Source: Flavobacteriaceae bacterium (lineage in GTDB: Bacteria > Bacteroidota > Bacteroidia > Flavobacteriales > Flavobacteriaceae). From it: DNA of 64,000 bases. Both the position numbers and the translations under genes were made by a program. The notes under the pieces are model-generated. The model ran no database searches. It worked only from the letters and a program-made list of their open reading frames with translations, and was not told the DNA's origin. Below are positions 1 through 7,423 of the stretch, in pieces; the first letter of the stretch is position 1, and each line of letters begins with the position of its first letter. The stretch is from NCBI GenBank assembly GCA_947453885.1, contig CANGIF010000003.1:1-64000 (forward strand), written 5' to 3'.

Positions 1-35
1 ATTTTAATTATTAAACTTAAACGCATACTTAATTA

Positions 36-43
36 TAATTTTG
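36..43 (+). promoter_or_regulatory. -7 promoter element TAATTTTG
   Basis: The octamer TAATTTTG matches the Bacteroidetes -7 consensus TAnnTTTG and lies 17 bases before the ATG at 61. No clear -33 TTG is seen at the usual distance. It supports the idea that the gene starting at 61 is complete and not the tail of something larger. Confidence 0.4.
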
Positions 44-60
44 GCAATCATACTAAAGAT

Positions 61-441
61 ATGATAATTGGCGAATGGTACTATAAAGAAAATGGAGTTG
101 AAAAAATAAACACTTTAGCCGATATTGATGTTGATTTACCGTTTCAGTTTAATCATCGGATTGCTGCTTACAGAATAATAAATACTAAACAACGCCCTCC
201 TTGTAATGAATGCGATCCCAGCGAAAAGAGAGTTGATGGAAGAATAAGTGATGATTTCTTAGGTATTGCAGGAGAGATTTATTTTAGGCATTTGCCAGGA
301 GTTGGTCCAAATTCTATTTCTGTTTTGGTTCGTTTTGAGGGAATAAAATACTTTTTCAATGCAGCTGGCGAGGTAACTGGTACACAATTTGTTGGTAGTA
401 CCCTTCCAAATGGTAAATATACCTTAGTAAAACAACCCTAA
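61..441 (+). CDS. Hypothetical protein, 126 aa
   Basis: I do not recognise this family. The product is 126 residues with no signal peptide, no membrane segment and two cysteines in a short CNEC motif near residue 48. The middle is rich in aromatic and beta-branched residues (IYFRHL, VLVRFEGIKYFF), suggesting a small beta-rich domain. A TAATTTTG promoter element sits just upstream and a strong terminator directly follows, so it is probably a single-gene unit. Its last codons (KQP, stop) and the terminator recur almost unchanged behind the next gene, which suggests that the two loci share an ancestral 3' end although the proteins look unrelated. It could be an immunity-type or orphan accessory gene, but nothing in the sequence shows this. 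Confidence 0.6.
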   Translation: MIIGEWYYKENGVEKINTLADIDVDLPFQFNHRIAAYRIINTKQRPPCNECDPSEKRVDGRISDDFLGIAGEIYFRHLPGVGPNSISVLVRFEGIKYFFNAAGEVTGTQFVGSTLPNGKYTLVKQP

Positions 442-489
442 AAGAAAAAGAAATACTAACCACAGCCCAAACAGCTGTGGTTTTTTTTT
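430..489 (+). repeat. Duplicated gene-end/terminator block, copy 1
   Basis: About 58 bases (AAACAACCCTAAA, an A-rich stretch, ATACTAACCACAGCC and the hairpin) match 1144-1201 almost perfectly. In this copy the block contains the last sense codons and the stop of the upstream gene. In the other copy the same bases lie wholly after the stop. Confidence 0.85.
460..489 (+). terminator. Rho-independent terminator, copy 1
   Basis: A 7-bp perfect stem CCACAGC/GCTGTGG with a 7-base loop is followed by nine T residues. It terminates the 126-aa gene. The same hairpin with the same loop recurs at 1173-1200. Confidence 0.85.
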
Positions 490-568
490 GTTTATTTACA
501 TTCTGTTTTTCCTAGCATCAGAGTAAGTTATTGCAATTCCTTGCAATTAATTTTAAATTATAGAAAAA

Positions 569-1141
569 ATGAAAAATACAATTATAGCACTATTGTGCTT
601 GTTCGGAGTAAATTGTTTTAGTCAAGAAGGGGTTATTAAACCACTTTCGGCTTCTGGTTTAGATTCTCAAAACGGAACCTATATAAAAGATTTAGATACT
701 GTTTTTGCTAACTATACTGGGCTATGGCAAGGAAATTGGAACGGAAGACATATTGAACTTAAGATAGAAAAAATAACAAAAAAGACAATAACATTTTCTA
801 ATGGAAATTACTACTATGAAGATACTCTTATAGGAAAGTATACAGTAACAGACAGTAACGGAACTGTTATTGCTAACTCGATGGGAATTCCAATTACCGA
901 ACATCAAAAATTAACAAGTATAGGATCTGGCAAAAACAACAAAATGGGATTTAGTTATGATGATAGCGATTATTGTGGGGTATCTGGTATCGTTTATTTG
1001 AAAAGAAATCTTTTAAATCCAAATGAGCTGGAATATCATTTTAATTATGGAGAATTTTTTATAAACTCTAGTTGCCCTAGTTATCCAGAAGCTCCTGTTA
1101 TTCCTATTCCAACAGAAATAATTACATTAACTAAAATTTAA
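569..1141 (+). CDS. Secreted hypothetical protein, possibly DUF6705-like
   Basis: The 190-residue product begins with a clear Sec signal peptide (MKNTIIALLCLFGVNCFSQ) cleaved near residue 19, so it is exported. The mature part has the pattern NGTYIKD, then GLWQGNW with a lysine- and threonine-rich beta region, then SGNYYYEDTLIGKY-like spacing, which resembles the Flavobacterium family DUF6705; this assignment is from memory. The function of that family is unknown. No T9SS sorting domain is present, so the protein likely stays in the periplasm or outer membrane. A terminator nearly identical to that of the preceding gene follows, which hints at tandem duplication of this locus type. Confidence 0.7.
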   Translation: MKNTIIALLCLFGVNCFSQEGVIKPLSASGLDSQNGTYIKDLDTVFANYTGLWQGNWNGRHIELKIEKITKKTITFSNGNYYYEDTLIGKYTVTDSNGTVIANSMGIPITEHQKLTSIGSGKNNKMGFSYDDSDYCGVSGIVYLKRNLLNPNELEYHFNYGEFFINSSCPSYPEAPVIPIPTEIITLTKI

Positions 1142-1143
1142 TT

Positions 1144-1201
1144 AAACAACCCTAAAGAAAAAAAAATACTAACCACAGCCCAAACAGCTGTGGTTTTTTT
1201 T
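1144..1201 (+). repeat. Duplicated gene-end/terminator block, copy 2
   Basis: Partner of the block at 430-489. Here the CAACCCTAAA part is non-coding because the gene ends with TAA at 1139-1141. The main difference is the length of the A-rich stretch. Confidence 0.85.
1173..1200 (+). terminator. Rho-independent terminator, copy 2
   Basis: The stem CCACAGC/GCTGTGG with loop CCAAACA and a T-run is identical in stem and loop to the terminator at 460-489. It ends the secreted hypothetical gene. The identity extends upstream for roughly 30 bases. Confidence 0.85.
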
Positions 1202-1496
1202 GTTTCATACCTACTTTCTTTTTTCAAAAAAAGCTACTTTTATAGAAAGCTTACTTCGATGTAAGTTGATGAATGCTTACTAACGCTGCTTCTAGTTCCG
1301 CTAGTGGGTTGGTGCCAATTAGTAGTTTTTTACCCGAAACTAATTCAAGTTGTATGCTTTTGTTTCCCGATACCCTTAGTGCTGACCTTCTTAAATTCCA
1401 AACTCCTTATTCTGAAATGGCAGCATATTGCCTAACATTTAACGTTGTCTATTCATCCCATGTAAATTTACTAAGTAATGAAAATGGTGAATTTTT
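1201..1496. other. Gene-free stretch before palindrome array
   Basis: Apart from the decayed minus-strand fragment at 1251-1406, I see no gene, RNA or clear regulatory site here. It separates the terminator of the plus-strand genes from the palindrome array. Confidence 0.5.
1251..1406 (-). pseudogene. Decayed gene fragment, PH-like C-terminal tail
   Basis: Read on the minus strand, an open frame of 51 codons runs from just after an in-frame TAA (1407-1409) to a TAA at 1251-1253. It has no usable start codon. The peptide contains RVSGNKSIQLELVSGKKLLI, followed by GTNPLAELEAALVSIHQL. It reads like the tail of small bacterial PH-like membrane proteins that carry a SGNKalQLEl..GKklLIGT pattern. 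The stop immediately upstream and the missing start suggest a remnant of a once longer gene. The 84-codon plus-strand frame over the same bases is low-complexity and less protein-like. Family assignment is an inference from motif memory only. Confidence 0.4.
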
Positions 1497-1793
1497 CCTC
1501 TCATCAGAGAAAAATCCCTCTTTTTGAGGAAAGTTTCCCTGAGTTTAGGAATAAATGCCTCTCATCAGAGAAAAATGCCTCTTTTTGAGGCAACTTTTCC
1601 TGAATTTAGGGAAAAATGCCTCTTTTTGAGGAAAGTTTCCCTCTAAATGAGGAAAAAATCCCTCGCAACAGGGAAAAATGCCTCTTTTTGAGGAAAGTTT
1701 CCCTGAATTCAGGAATAAATGCCTCTCAACAGGGAAAAATGCCTCTTGAGAGGAAAATTTTCCTGAATTTAGGAAAAAATGCCTCTTGAGAGG
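1497..1793. repeat. Array of 15 phased short palindromes
   Basis: Fifteen imperfect palindromes of 12-14 bases, mostly CCTCTTTTTGAGG, CCTGAATTTAGG, CCTCTCATCAGAG or CCTCTTGAGAGG, follow each other with A/T-rich spacers of 7-9 bases. The CCT of each unit starts at 1497, 1517, 1538, 1558, 1578, 1599, 1619, 1640, 1661, 1681, 1702, 1722, 1742, 1762 and 1782, a mean step of about 20.4 bases. The units also group as trimers of about 61 bases (A-B-C, A-B-C, B-C, A-B-C, A-B-C, B), with one A unit missing. An 83-codon minus-strand frame crosses the array but is just the repeat read as protein. No gene lies inside. Confidence 0.9.
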
Positions 1794-1812
1794 CATTTTT
1801 GAAAAAAAGCAT

Positions 1813-1850
1813 AAAAAAAACCAAAAAGTGCAATTGTTGGCACTTTTTGG
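1813..1850 (-). terminator. Terminator of the PLP-enzyme gene
   Basis: An 11-bp perfect stem CCAAAAAGTGC/GCACTTTTTGG (1821-1831 and 1840-1850) with an 8-base loop is followed on the minus strand by eight T residues. It lies about 60 bases after the stop of the minus-strand gene at 1908. Confidence 0.85.
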
Positions 1851-1907
1851 TTATAATTTAAAATATATAACTGACCGTTTAAGGGAATTGTTTGTATCTG
1901 TTTACTA

Positions 1908-3269
1908 TTATTTTATAGTATTGATTATATCTGATTTGGTTATAATGTGGTGTTTGCCATTGCCTAAGTCGAGTAAAACTGCTTGGTTATTTGCCGAAAA
2001 AAGTTTACAAACTTCGTCTATTGGCGTGCCTTTTTGAACAACAGGATAAGGTTTCCCCATTACCTCTTTAATGGGCTTATCGGCACTGTTTCGGTCGGAA
2101 ACATAACTTTGAAACAAATCTGATTCGTCCACAGAACCCACAAATCCAGAAACATCAATTACTGGAATTTGTGAAATTTTGAATTTACGCATACGGTCTA
2201 CAGCGTGTGATACCAATTCTTCGGTTCTTACAATTACCAACGGCTTGTCCAAATGACCAATAATAACATCTTCTGCTTTTGTAATTTCTTCTTCTAAAAA
2301 GCCGCGTTCTCGCATCCAATCATCATTAAACATTTTTCCTACATACCTACTACCAGAATCATGAAACAAAACAACTACAACGTCTTCTGGTTTAAAATGT
2401 TCTTTTAATTGCAACAGCCCTTTAATAGCTGAACCGGCTGAATTCCCAACAAAAATACCTTCTTCTAAAGCAATTTTTCGGGTATATACAGCGGCATCTT
2501 TATCTGTTACTTTTGTAAAACCGTCTATTAATGAAAAATCAACATTTTTAGGCAAAATGTCTTCACCGATTCCTTCAGTTATGTAAGAGTAAATTTCATT
2601 TTCGTCAAAAATACCAGTTTCGTGGTATTTTTTAAAAACAGAACCGTATGTATCGATACCCCAAATTTTGATGGCTGGGTTTTGTTCTTTTAAATATTTA
2701 GCAACGCCAGAAATGGTACCTCCCGTTCCTACTCCAACAACAAAATGGGTAATTTTTCCATCCGTTTGTTTCCAAATTTCAGGACCCGTTTGCTCGTAAT
2801 GTGCAATAGCGTTTGAAGGATTATCATATTGATTTACATACCATGAATTTGGCGTTTCTTCGCTCAATCGTCTAGAAACTGAATAATACGATCTTGGATC
2901 AGTAGGTTCCACATCAGTAGGACAAACTACTACTTTGGCGCCAACAGCTCTCAATATATCCATTTTTTCTTTTGACTGTTTGTCTGAAATTACACAAATC
3001 AATTTGTACCCTTTTACAATAGCAGCCAGGGCTAAACCCATTCCAGTATTTCCTGAAGTCCCTTCAATAATAGTACCTCCAGGTTGTAATCTGCCGTCTG
3101 CTTCTGCATCAGCAATCATTTTTACAGCCATTCGGTCTTTAACTGAATTTCCTGGGTTGAAAGTTTCAACTTTTGCTAATACTAATGCATCAACTTCTTT
3201 TGTTACTTTGTTTAATCGAACCAAAGGGGTGTTGCCTATTGTTCCTAATATGTTTTCTGAATATTCCAT
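1908..3269 (-). CDS. PLP-dependent cystathionine beta-synthase/cysteine synthase with CBS domains
   Basis: This 453-residue fold-type II PLP enzyme makes or condenses sulfur amino acids: it beta-replaces serine or O-acetylserine with homocysteine or sulfide. The PLP lysine is K44 in NPGNSVKDRMA, the phosphate-binding loop is EGTSGNTG (about 69-76), and the glycine loop GVGTGGTISG lies near 180. Residues from about 330 to the end form a pair of CBS domains (IGHLDKPLVIVRTEELVSHA, then MGKPYPVVQKGTPIDEVCKL), which usually bind adenosyl ligands and tune activity. The length and CBS tail fit cystathionine beta-synthase; a cysteine synthase role cannot be excluded. It lies 36 bases downstream of the porin-like gene on the same strand, so the two may be cotranscribed, and a strong terminator follows. 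Confidence 0.9.
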   Translation of the reverse strand: MEYSENILGTIGNTPLVRLNKVTKEVDALVLAKVETFNPGNSVKDRMAVKMIADAEADGRLQPGGTIIEGTSGNTGMGLALAAIVKGYKLICVISDKQSKEKMDILRAVGAKVVVCPTDVEPTDPRSYYSVSRRLSEETPNSWYVNQYDNPSNAIAHYEQTGPEIWKQTDGKITHFVVGVGTGGTISGVAKYLKEQNPAIKIWGIDTYGSVFKKYHETGIFDENEIYSYITEGIGEDILPKNVDFSLIDGFTKVTDKDAAVYTRKIALEEGIFVGNSAGSAIKGLLQLKEHFKPEDVVVVLFHDSGSRYVGKMFNDDWMRERGFLEEEITKAEDVIIGHLDKPLVIVRTEELVSHAVDRMRKFKISQIPVIDVSGFVGSVDESDLFQSYVSDRNSADKPIKEVMGKPYPVVQKGTPIDEVCKLFSANNQAVLLDLGNGKHHIITKSDIINTIK

Positions 3270-3305
3270 TTGTGTACTTGTTTTTTTAAGTAAGCTAGCA
3301 AAAAG

Positions 3306-5234
3306 CTATTGAAAGAAATTCCAAACCAAACCAAAACGCACCATAAAATCATGATAAGGATTGTTGGGATCGGAATAAAAATTAAATTTTGAAAAGTTAG
3401 AATTGAAATGTTCGGCAATGATAAAAATACGGGTTTGCCGGATTCGACCGTTAATAAAAAAATCTAAATTAGGATAATTCCCTATTTTCTGTGTACCCTG
3501 AACATAAAACTCACCAACAACTGGATTGTAACTGTTTCCGTAGTATTTGGTGAAATAGTTTAACGTTACTCCAGTTTGCAGAAAAAGGGCTTTTTTAAAG
3601 TAGTAATCTGTAAAATAAAGCGAATTTCGAATGACGAATTGAGGAACATTTAGAATTTTATCAGCTTGTTTCACTTCTTGAAATAGCACGGTATTATCTA
3701 ACGACCATTTTCTGAAACTAACTTCTTTTGATAATTTTAACGACAGATAGTTAATGGCGCTTCCATATTGTTTGGGCGAAATTATTTCTCTATTCAAACT
3801 GTCTTTACTGTAATATAAATGGTCTTTTAAATTGATAAATTGGAATCCTGCGGTAAACCATTTTGTTTGTGCATCCACTTTTATCGCATTTATTTTTTCA
3901 TTTGAAAAAGAAGTGTACCAATTGTAATGTGCAAAATTACTTTGGTACAAGGCCAAATTACTGTTTGGTGCTTTACTTATGTTTTGAAATTGAAACGATA
4001 GTTTGTGAACCGAATCCAATTTATAAACCATTAGTGCTTCAATATCGGAAATAGTTTGCTTGGAAATGGCTTTACTGGCTGAAAAAGTGCCTTGCCATTT
4101 GTTTTTTCTGTAATCGTATTGTCCACCTAATGTATTTATTTTATGACTTACTACGCTTGGAATTGTACCGCTTTCTAAAACAATTACTTTTTGATAGTAA
4201 AAATTATCTCTAAAATCTTCCGCAAATACTTGTAATTTTCCAAAAGATTGGTTTTCAAACTGAACACCAACTTTATTGTACATTTTATTGTAATGTGTTT
4301 GATCTTTCAAATTGTTCAGTACATAAGCATTCCCAAACTGGCTGTAGGAAGTGGTTTCGTTTACAGTTGACTTTATAGTTGGTTGTGCATATTCAAAAAA
4401 CTTGTTTTCGTAATTAAACTGATGTAATACGTAAATATTATTTGTGCTTTTTGTGGCATTTAGTCTATAAAAATGATCTAAAAACAAACGCTTCCCTTTT
4501 AAAAACGAAGTAGCGTCTTTTTGAAAAACATTTAAACTTGCACGATTTTTATAAATTGGATTTCCACTTTCGAAATCGGTAGGAGTTGTTATTCCACCGT
4601 TTTCATTATTTAATATGTCTTGTCCGGTATAATGAGCATTAAAGCCATATTGCCCCTGTTTGGTTCGATAGTTGGACGTGAACACAAAATTTCCGGTACT
4701 TGATAATTGGTTAATGTATTTTCCTAACGAACGTAATCCTTTAAATGAAACCGAAAAATTTAAACGTTCGGAGGTATTCATAGTAATTAAAGCATCTACC
4801 GTTTGACCTTGTTCCATTACTGATTTATAATACAATTCTGTTAAAGGTGTGGCAACAGAGTAATAATTGATTTGATTGGCATTGTAGAAACTAAAATGTT
4901 TAGCCAAAAAACCCATTTCGGGTAGTGAACTGAAATTATTTAATCCAAAATCTAATGTATTGTATGTTTGCCCTTCATTTGAAAAAGGGAGTAAACCAAA
5001 AATGTCTTTTCTTAAATAATTGAATTTATATAGTTTCTTTATGGTTAACGACGTGTCTACATACGTTGTGTCATTTTGTAACGTAACAATTCTATATTGA
5101 TCGTAGCGTGCTTTTGGTTTGTCTTTAGAATGGTCAACCAAAAGTGATTTTCTTTTTACGGTGTCTTGTGTTTTGTCTTGAGCATGTAGAGCGCCAAAAA
5201 CAAAAAGCAAAATAACAATTAAATTATATTTCAT
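3306..5234 (-). CDS. Putative outer-membrane porin
   Basis: From the ATG at 5234 the product is 642 residues and starts with the signal peptide MKYNLIVILLFVFGALHAQ. An upstream in-frame ATG at 5276 would add 14 residues, but it lies upstream of the -7 element at 5252-5259, so 5234 is chosen. The mature chain is a long run of alternating aromatic/polar beta strands (for example FSVSFKGLRSLGKY, LDFFINGRIRQTRIFIIAEH) and ends in phenylalanine-rich VRFGLVWNFFQ, as expected for an outer-membrane beta-barrel. It resembles the Bacteroidetes 'putative porin' family. Substrate is unknown. No plug or TonB box is visible, so it is not a TonB-dependent receptor. Confidence 0.75.
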   Translation of the reverse strand: MKYNLIVILLFVFGALHAQDKTQDTVKRKSLLVDHSKDKPKARYDQYRIVTLQNDTTYVDTSLTIKKLYKFNYLRKDIFGLLPFSNEGQTYNTLDFGLNNFSSLPEMGFLAKHFSFYNANQINYYSVATPLTELYYKSVMEQGQTVDALITMNTSERLNFSVSFKGLRSLGKYINQLSSTGNFVFTSNYRTKQGQYGFNAHYTGQDILNNENGGITTPTDFESGNPIYKNRASLNVFQKDATSFLKGKRLFLDHFYRLNATKSTNNIYVLHQFNYENKFFEYAQPTIKSTVNETTSYSQFGNAYVLNNLKDQTHYNKMYNKVGVQFENQSFGKLQVFAEDFRDNFYYQKVIVLESGTIPSVVSHKINTLGGQYDYRKNKWQGTFSASKAISKQTISDIEALMVYKLDSVHKLSFQFQNISKAPNSNLALYQSNFAHYNWYTSFSNEKINAIKVDAQTKWFTAGFQFINLKDHLYYSKDSLNREIISPKQYGSAINYLSLKLSKEVSFRKWSLDNTVLFQEVKQADKILNVPQFVIRNSLYFTDYYFKKALFLQTGVTLNYFTKYYGNSYNPVVGEFYVQGTQKIGNYPNLDFFINGRIRQTRIFIIAEHFNSNFSKFNFYSDPNNPYHDFMVRFGLVWNFFQ

Positions 5235-5251
5235 AAACAAACTTTTCGGCA

Positions 5252-5281
5252 CAAAAGTAAGCAAATGGTTTGGCATTCAAA
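5252..5281 (-). promoter_or_regulatory. Promoter TTTG-N18-TACTTTTG
   Basis: On the minus strand a -33 TTTG (5281-5278) and a -7 TACTTTTG (5259-5252) are separated by 18 bases, matching the Bacteroidetes housekeeping promoter. Transcription should start near 5246, just before the porin ATG at 5234. Confidence 0.65.
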
Positions 5282-5316
5282 ATATAAATAAAATTGTCTC
5301 ATTTGAACAAGTATTA

Positions 5317-6486
5317 CTATAGAGAACTACTATTCCCAATTAAATCTGTTGTTTTTAATATGTTTCGTAAAGCATTGTACAAAAGATCTAAATCATTTTG
5401 TGTATTATAAGCATTAATAGAATATCGAATGTAAGTATTGGATTTTAAAACCATTATTGGGATTTGGATATTGTAAACTTCTAACAATTGTTTTTTTAAT
5501 TCCAACGGCTGCTCACAAACAATTGGAATGCTTGCCATTTGTCCTAAAAATTCAGATGTGATAGGGCAAATTGGATCAGTACACATTAAGTCGCAAAACC
5601 GTTTATAGTTTGACAAAACCAACTCTTTAGAATTTTTATTTTGTTGCTCCCAATTATGGTCGTTTAAAAAAGAAATTACTTTTGGAGTACTTAAAAAAGC
5701 AGCAATATCTCGTGTTCCTTGGTATTCATGATAATCCAAAAATTGACTTTCTGATGGCATTTCACTTTGATAACCCCAACTCACCACTAATGGATCAATC
5801 TCCTTCTGAAATTGTTTTTTTACATACAAAAACGAACTGCCTTTAGGAGCAAGCATCCATTTATGCAACGTTCCTGTGTAAAAATCCGGATCCAATTCTT
5901 CTATATTTAATTCAATATGTCCCGGCACATGAGCTCCGTCAATTATTGTAACTAAACCCAACTCTTTTGCTCGAGTACAAATTTCTTTGACTGGAAAAAT
6001 AAGAGCTGTAGCACTTGAAATATGGTTTAAAAAAATAACTTTGGTGCGTTTTGAGTAGCCTTTCCAAAAATATTGAAGTATCTGTTCTTTTGAAGTAATG
6101 GGTAAGTGAATTGCTTGTTTTACATATTTAGCCCCTGTCTTTTTACAAATAAAATTCCAAGTTTTATCCATGGCTCCATACTCGTGATCGGAAGTTAAAA
6201 TTTCATCACCTGGATGTAAATTCAAACTTCTAACAACTGTATTAATTGCCATTGTTGGATTTTGAGTAAAGTAGAAATCATTTGGTTTACAGCCAATGAA
6301 AGATGCTAAACTTTCTTTAGCTGCTTTTAAATACCTATTTGATTTATTTTGAATAAAATCAACTGGGTCTAGTTCAAGTTCTAACTGCAAGCGTTGGTAT
6401 TCATCAAAAATTGGTTTCGGGCATGCCCCAAATGAACCGTGATTTAAAAAAATAATATTTTCTTTGAGCAAAAATTGTTCTTTCAT
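5317..6486 (-). CDS. Class V aminotransferase, isopenicillin-N-epimerase-like
   Basis: A 389-residue fold-type I PLP enzyme. The N-terminus has FLNHGSFGACPKPI, the hallmark of the isopenicillin N epimerase/cysteine desulfurase-like branch. The cofactor aspartate lies in IIDGAHVPGH (about 182-190), and the PLP lysine is K209 in GTLHKWMLAPKG. The domain covers nearly the whole chain and there is no signal peptide, so it is cytoplasmic. The substrate cannot be read from sequence; members include epimerases, desulfurases and aminotransferases. The gene stands alone, about 80 bases upstream of the porin gene and about 170 bases after queE on the same strand. No clear promoter was found. Confidence 0.8.
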   Translation of the reverse strand: MKEQFLLKENIIFLNHGSFGACPKPIFDEYQRLQLELELDPVDFIQNKSNRYLKAAKESLASFIGCKPNDFYFTQNPTMAINTVVRSLNLHPGDEILTSDHEYGAMDKTWNFICKKTGAKYVKQAIHLPITSKEQILQYFWKGYSKRTKVIFLNHISSATALIFPVKEICTRAKELGLVTIIDGAHVPGHIELNIEELDPDFYTGTLHKWMLAPKGSSFLYVKKQFQKEIDPLVVSWGYQSEMPSESQFLDYHEYQGTRDIAAFLSTPKVISFLNDHNWEQQNKNSKELVLSNYKRFCDLMCTDPICPITSEFLGQMASIPIVCEQPLELKKQLLEVYNIQIPIMVLKSNTYIRYSINAYNTQNDLDLLYNALRNILKTTDLIGNSSSL

Positions 6487-6659
6487 TACATCAACATTAT
6501 TTTGAAATAATTGTAATTAGGTACTTAATATTGGTAATCAAAAGTCTACTTTGAAAAAAGCATTGGGACTCTTATAGCTTCTTTTCCTATACCATAGCCA
6601 ATATCTTGAGCAATTATAAATTGCAAGAGTAGTTACAAAAGAAAAATAGTATCTATCAT

Positions 6660-7292
6660 TTAAGGGATATTTAAATATTTATGCGTTTGTAAAGACACTC
6701 GCCATTTGGGATTGTTCATAACATAATCAACAATTAATGGGGTCATTTCTTCTTTTTTACTCCATTCCGGTTGAAGAAATAAAATCGCTTGATCATTGAC
6801 TTTTTCAGCTTGTTCTTCTGCAAAAACAAAATCATGTTTGTTATAAATAATTACTTTTAATTCGTCAGCATTATCATATACTGTTTGCGTAGGTAATTTG
6901 TTCTTTTTGGGTGATAAACAAATCCAGTCCCAAATTCCAGTTAATGGATATGCACCAGAAGTTTCAACATGAATCTTCATTTGCTGTTCTTTCAGTTTTT
7001 GAGTCAATAAATTCATATTCCATGTTAATGGCTCTCCTCCTGTTATTACAACAGTATCTGCATATTTTTTTGCTGTAGCAACTATTTGTGAAACAGCAGT
7101 TGGAGGATGTAATGATGCATTCCAGCTTTCTTTAACATCGCACCAATGGCAACCTACGTCGCATCCACCAATTCTGATAAAATATGCAGCAGTACCGGTA
7201 TGATATCCTTCACCTTGAATTGTATAGAACTCTTCCATTAAAGGTAACATCGAACCTTTTTCCACTTCTAACTGTATCTCTTTTGCTAGCAT
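6660..7292 (-). CDS. queE: 7-carboxy-7-deazaguanine synthase QueE
   Basis: A 210-residue radical SAM enzyme that converts 6-carboxytetrahydropterin to 7-carboxy-7-deazaguanine in the queuosine/7-deazapurine pathway. The cluster-binding motif is C44-x3-C48-x2-C51 in GGCDVGCHWCDVKESW, preceded by FYTIQGEGYHTGTAAYFIR, the typical QueE N-terminus. TGGEPLTWN is the radical SAM GGEP motif. The length fits the family. No queC, queD or queF neighbour is present in the window. A TATATTTG element lies 19 bases before the start. Confidence 0.93.
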   Translation of the reverse strand: MLAKEIQLEVEKGSMLPLMEEFYTIQGEGYHTGTAAYFIRIGGCDVGCHWCDVKESWNASLHPPTAVSQIVATAKKYADTVVITGGEPLTWNMNLLTQKLKEQQMKIHVETSGAYPLTGIWDWICLSPKKNKLPTQTVYDNADELKVIIYNKHDFVFAEEQAEKVNDQAILFLQPEWSKKEEMTPLIVDYVMNNPKWRVSLQTHKYLNIP

Positions 7293-7311
7293 ATTATTGG
7301 TAAATAAAAAG

Positions 7312-7319
7312 CAAATATA
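7312..7319 (-). promoter_or_regulatory. -7 element TATATTTG for queE
   Basis: The minus-strand octamer TATATTTG is a full match to TAnnTTTG and lies 19 bases upstream of the queE ATG. No -33 element is evident at the right distance. Confidence 0.45.
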
Positions 7320-7370
7320 AGCATTTCAAAAAGGGGAATTTTAAATACTTAGTAGAATTTATAAATAAAA

Positions 7371-7405
7371 AAAAACCGATACTACAGTTGTACTATCGGT
7401 TTTTG
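7371..7405 (-). terminator. Terminator after the TPR gene
   Basis: An AAAAACCGATA/TATCGGTTTTT stem with an inner TAC/GTA pairing lies 19 bases after the TPR gene stop. A/T tracts on both sides would let it work in both directions. It closes the exbB-to-TPR operon. Confidence 0.8.
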
Positions 7406-7423
7406 AAACTTAATGTAAAATTG

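Noticed and set aside
1273..1527. 84-codon plus-strand reading frame
   Set aside because: Low-complexity serine/leucine composition, runs into the palindrome array, and the opposite strand gives a more protein-like peptide.
1497..1793. CRISPR-like array
   Set aside because: Units are palindromes of 12-14 bases with spacers of only 7-9 A/T-rich bases that are themselves similar; no repeat of 24-40 bases, no unique spacers and no cas genes.
1545..1796. 83-codon minus-strand reading frame over the palindrome array
   Set aside because: It only translates the repeat (RHFFLNSGK-type units) and has no independent coding sign.
6570..6640. Hairpin after queE (GCAATT/AATTGC)
   Set aside because: The stem is interrupted and no T-run follows on the minus strand, so I do not call a terminator.
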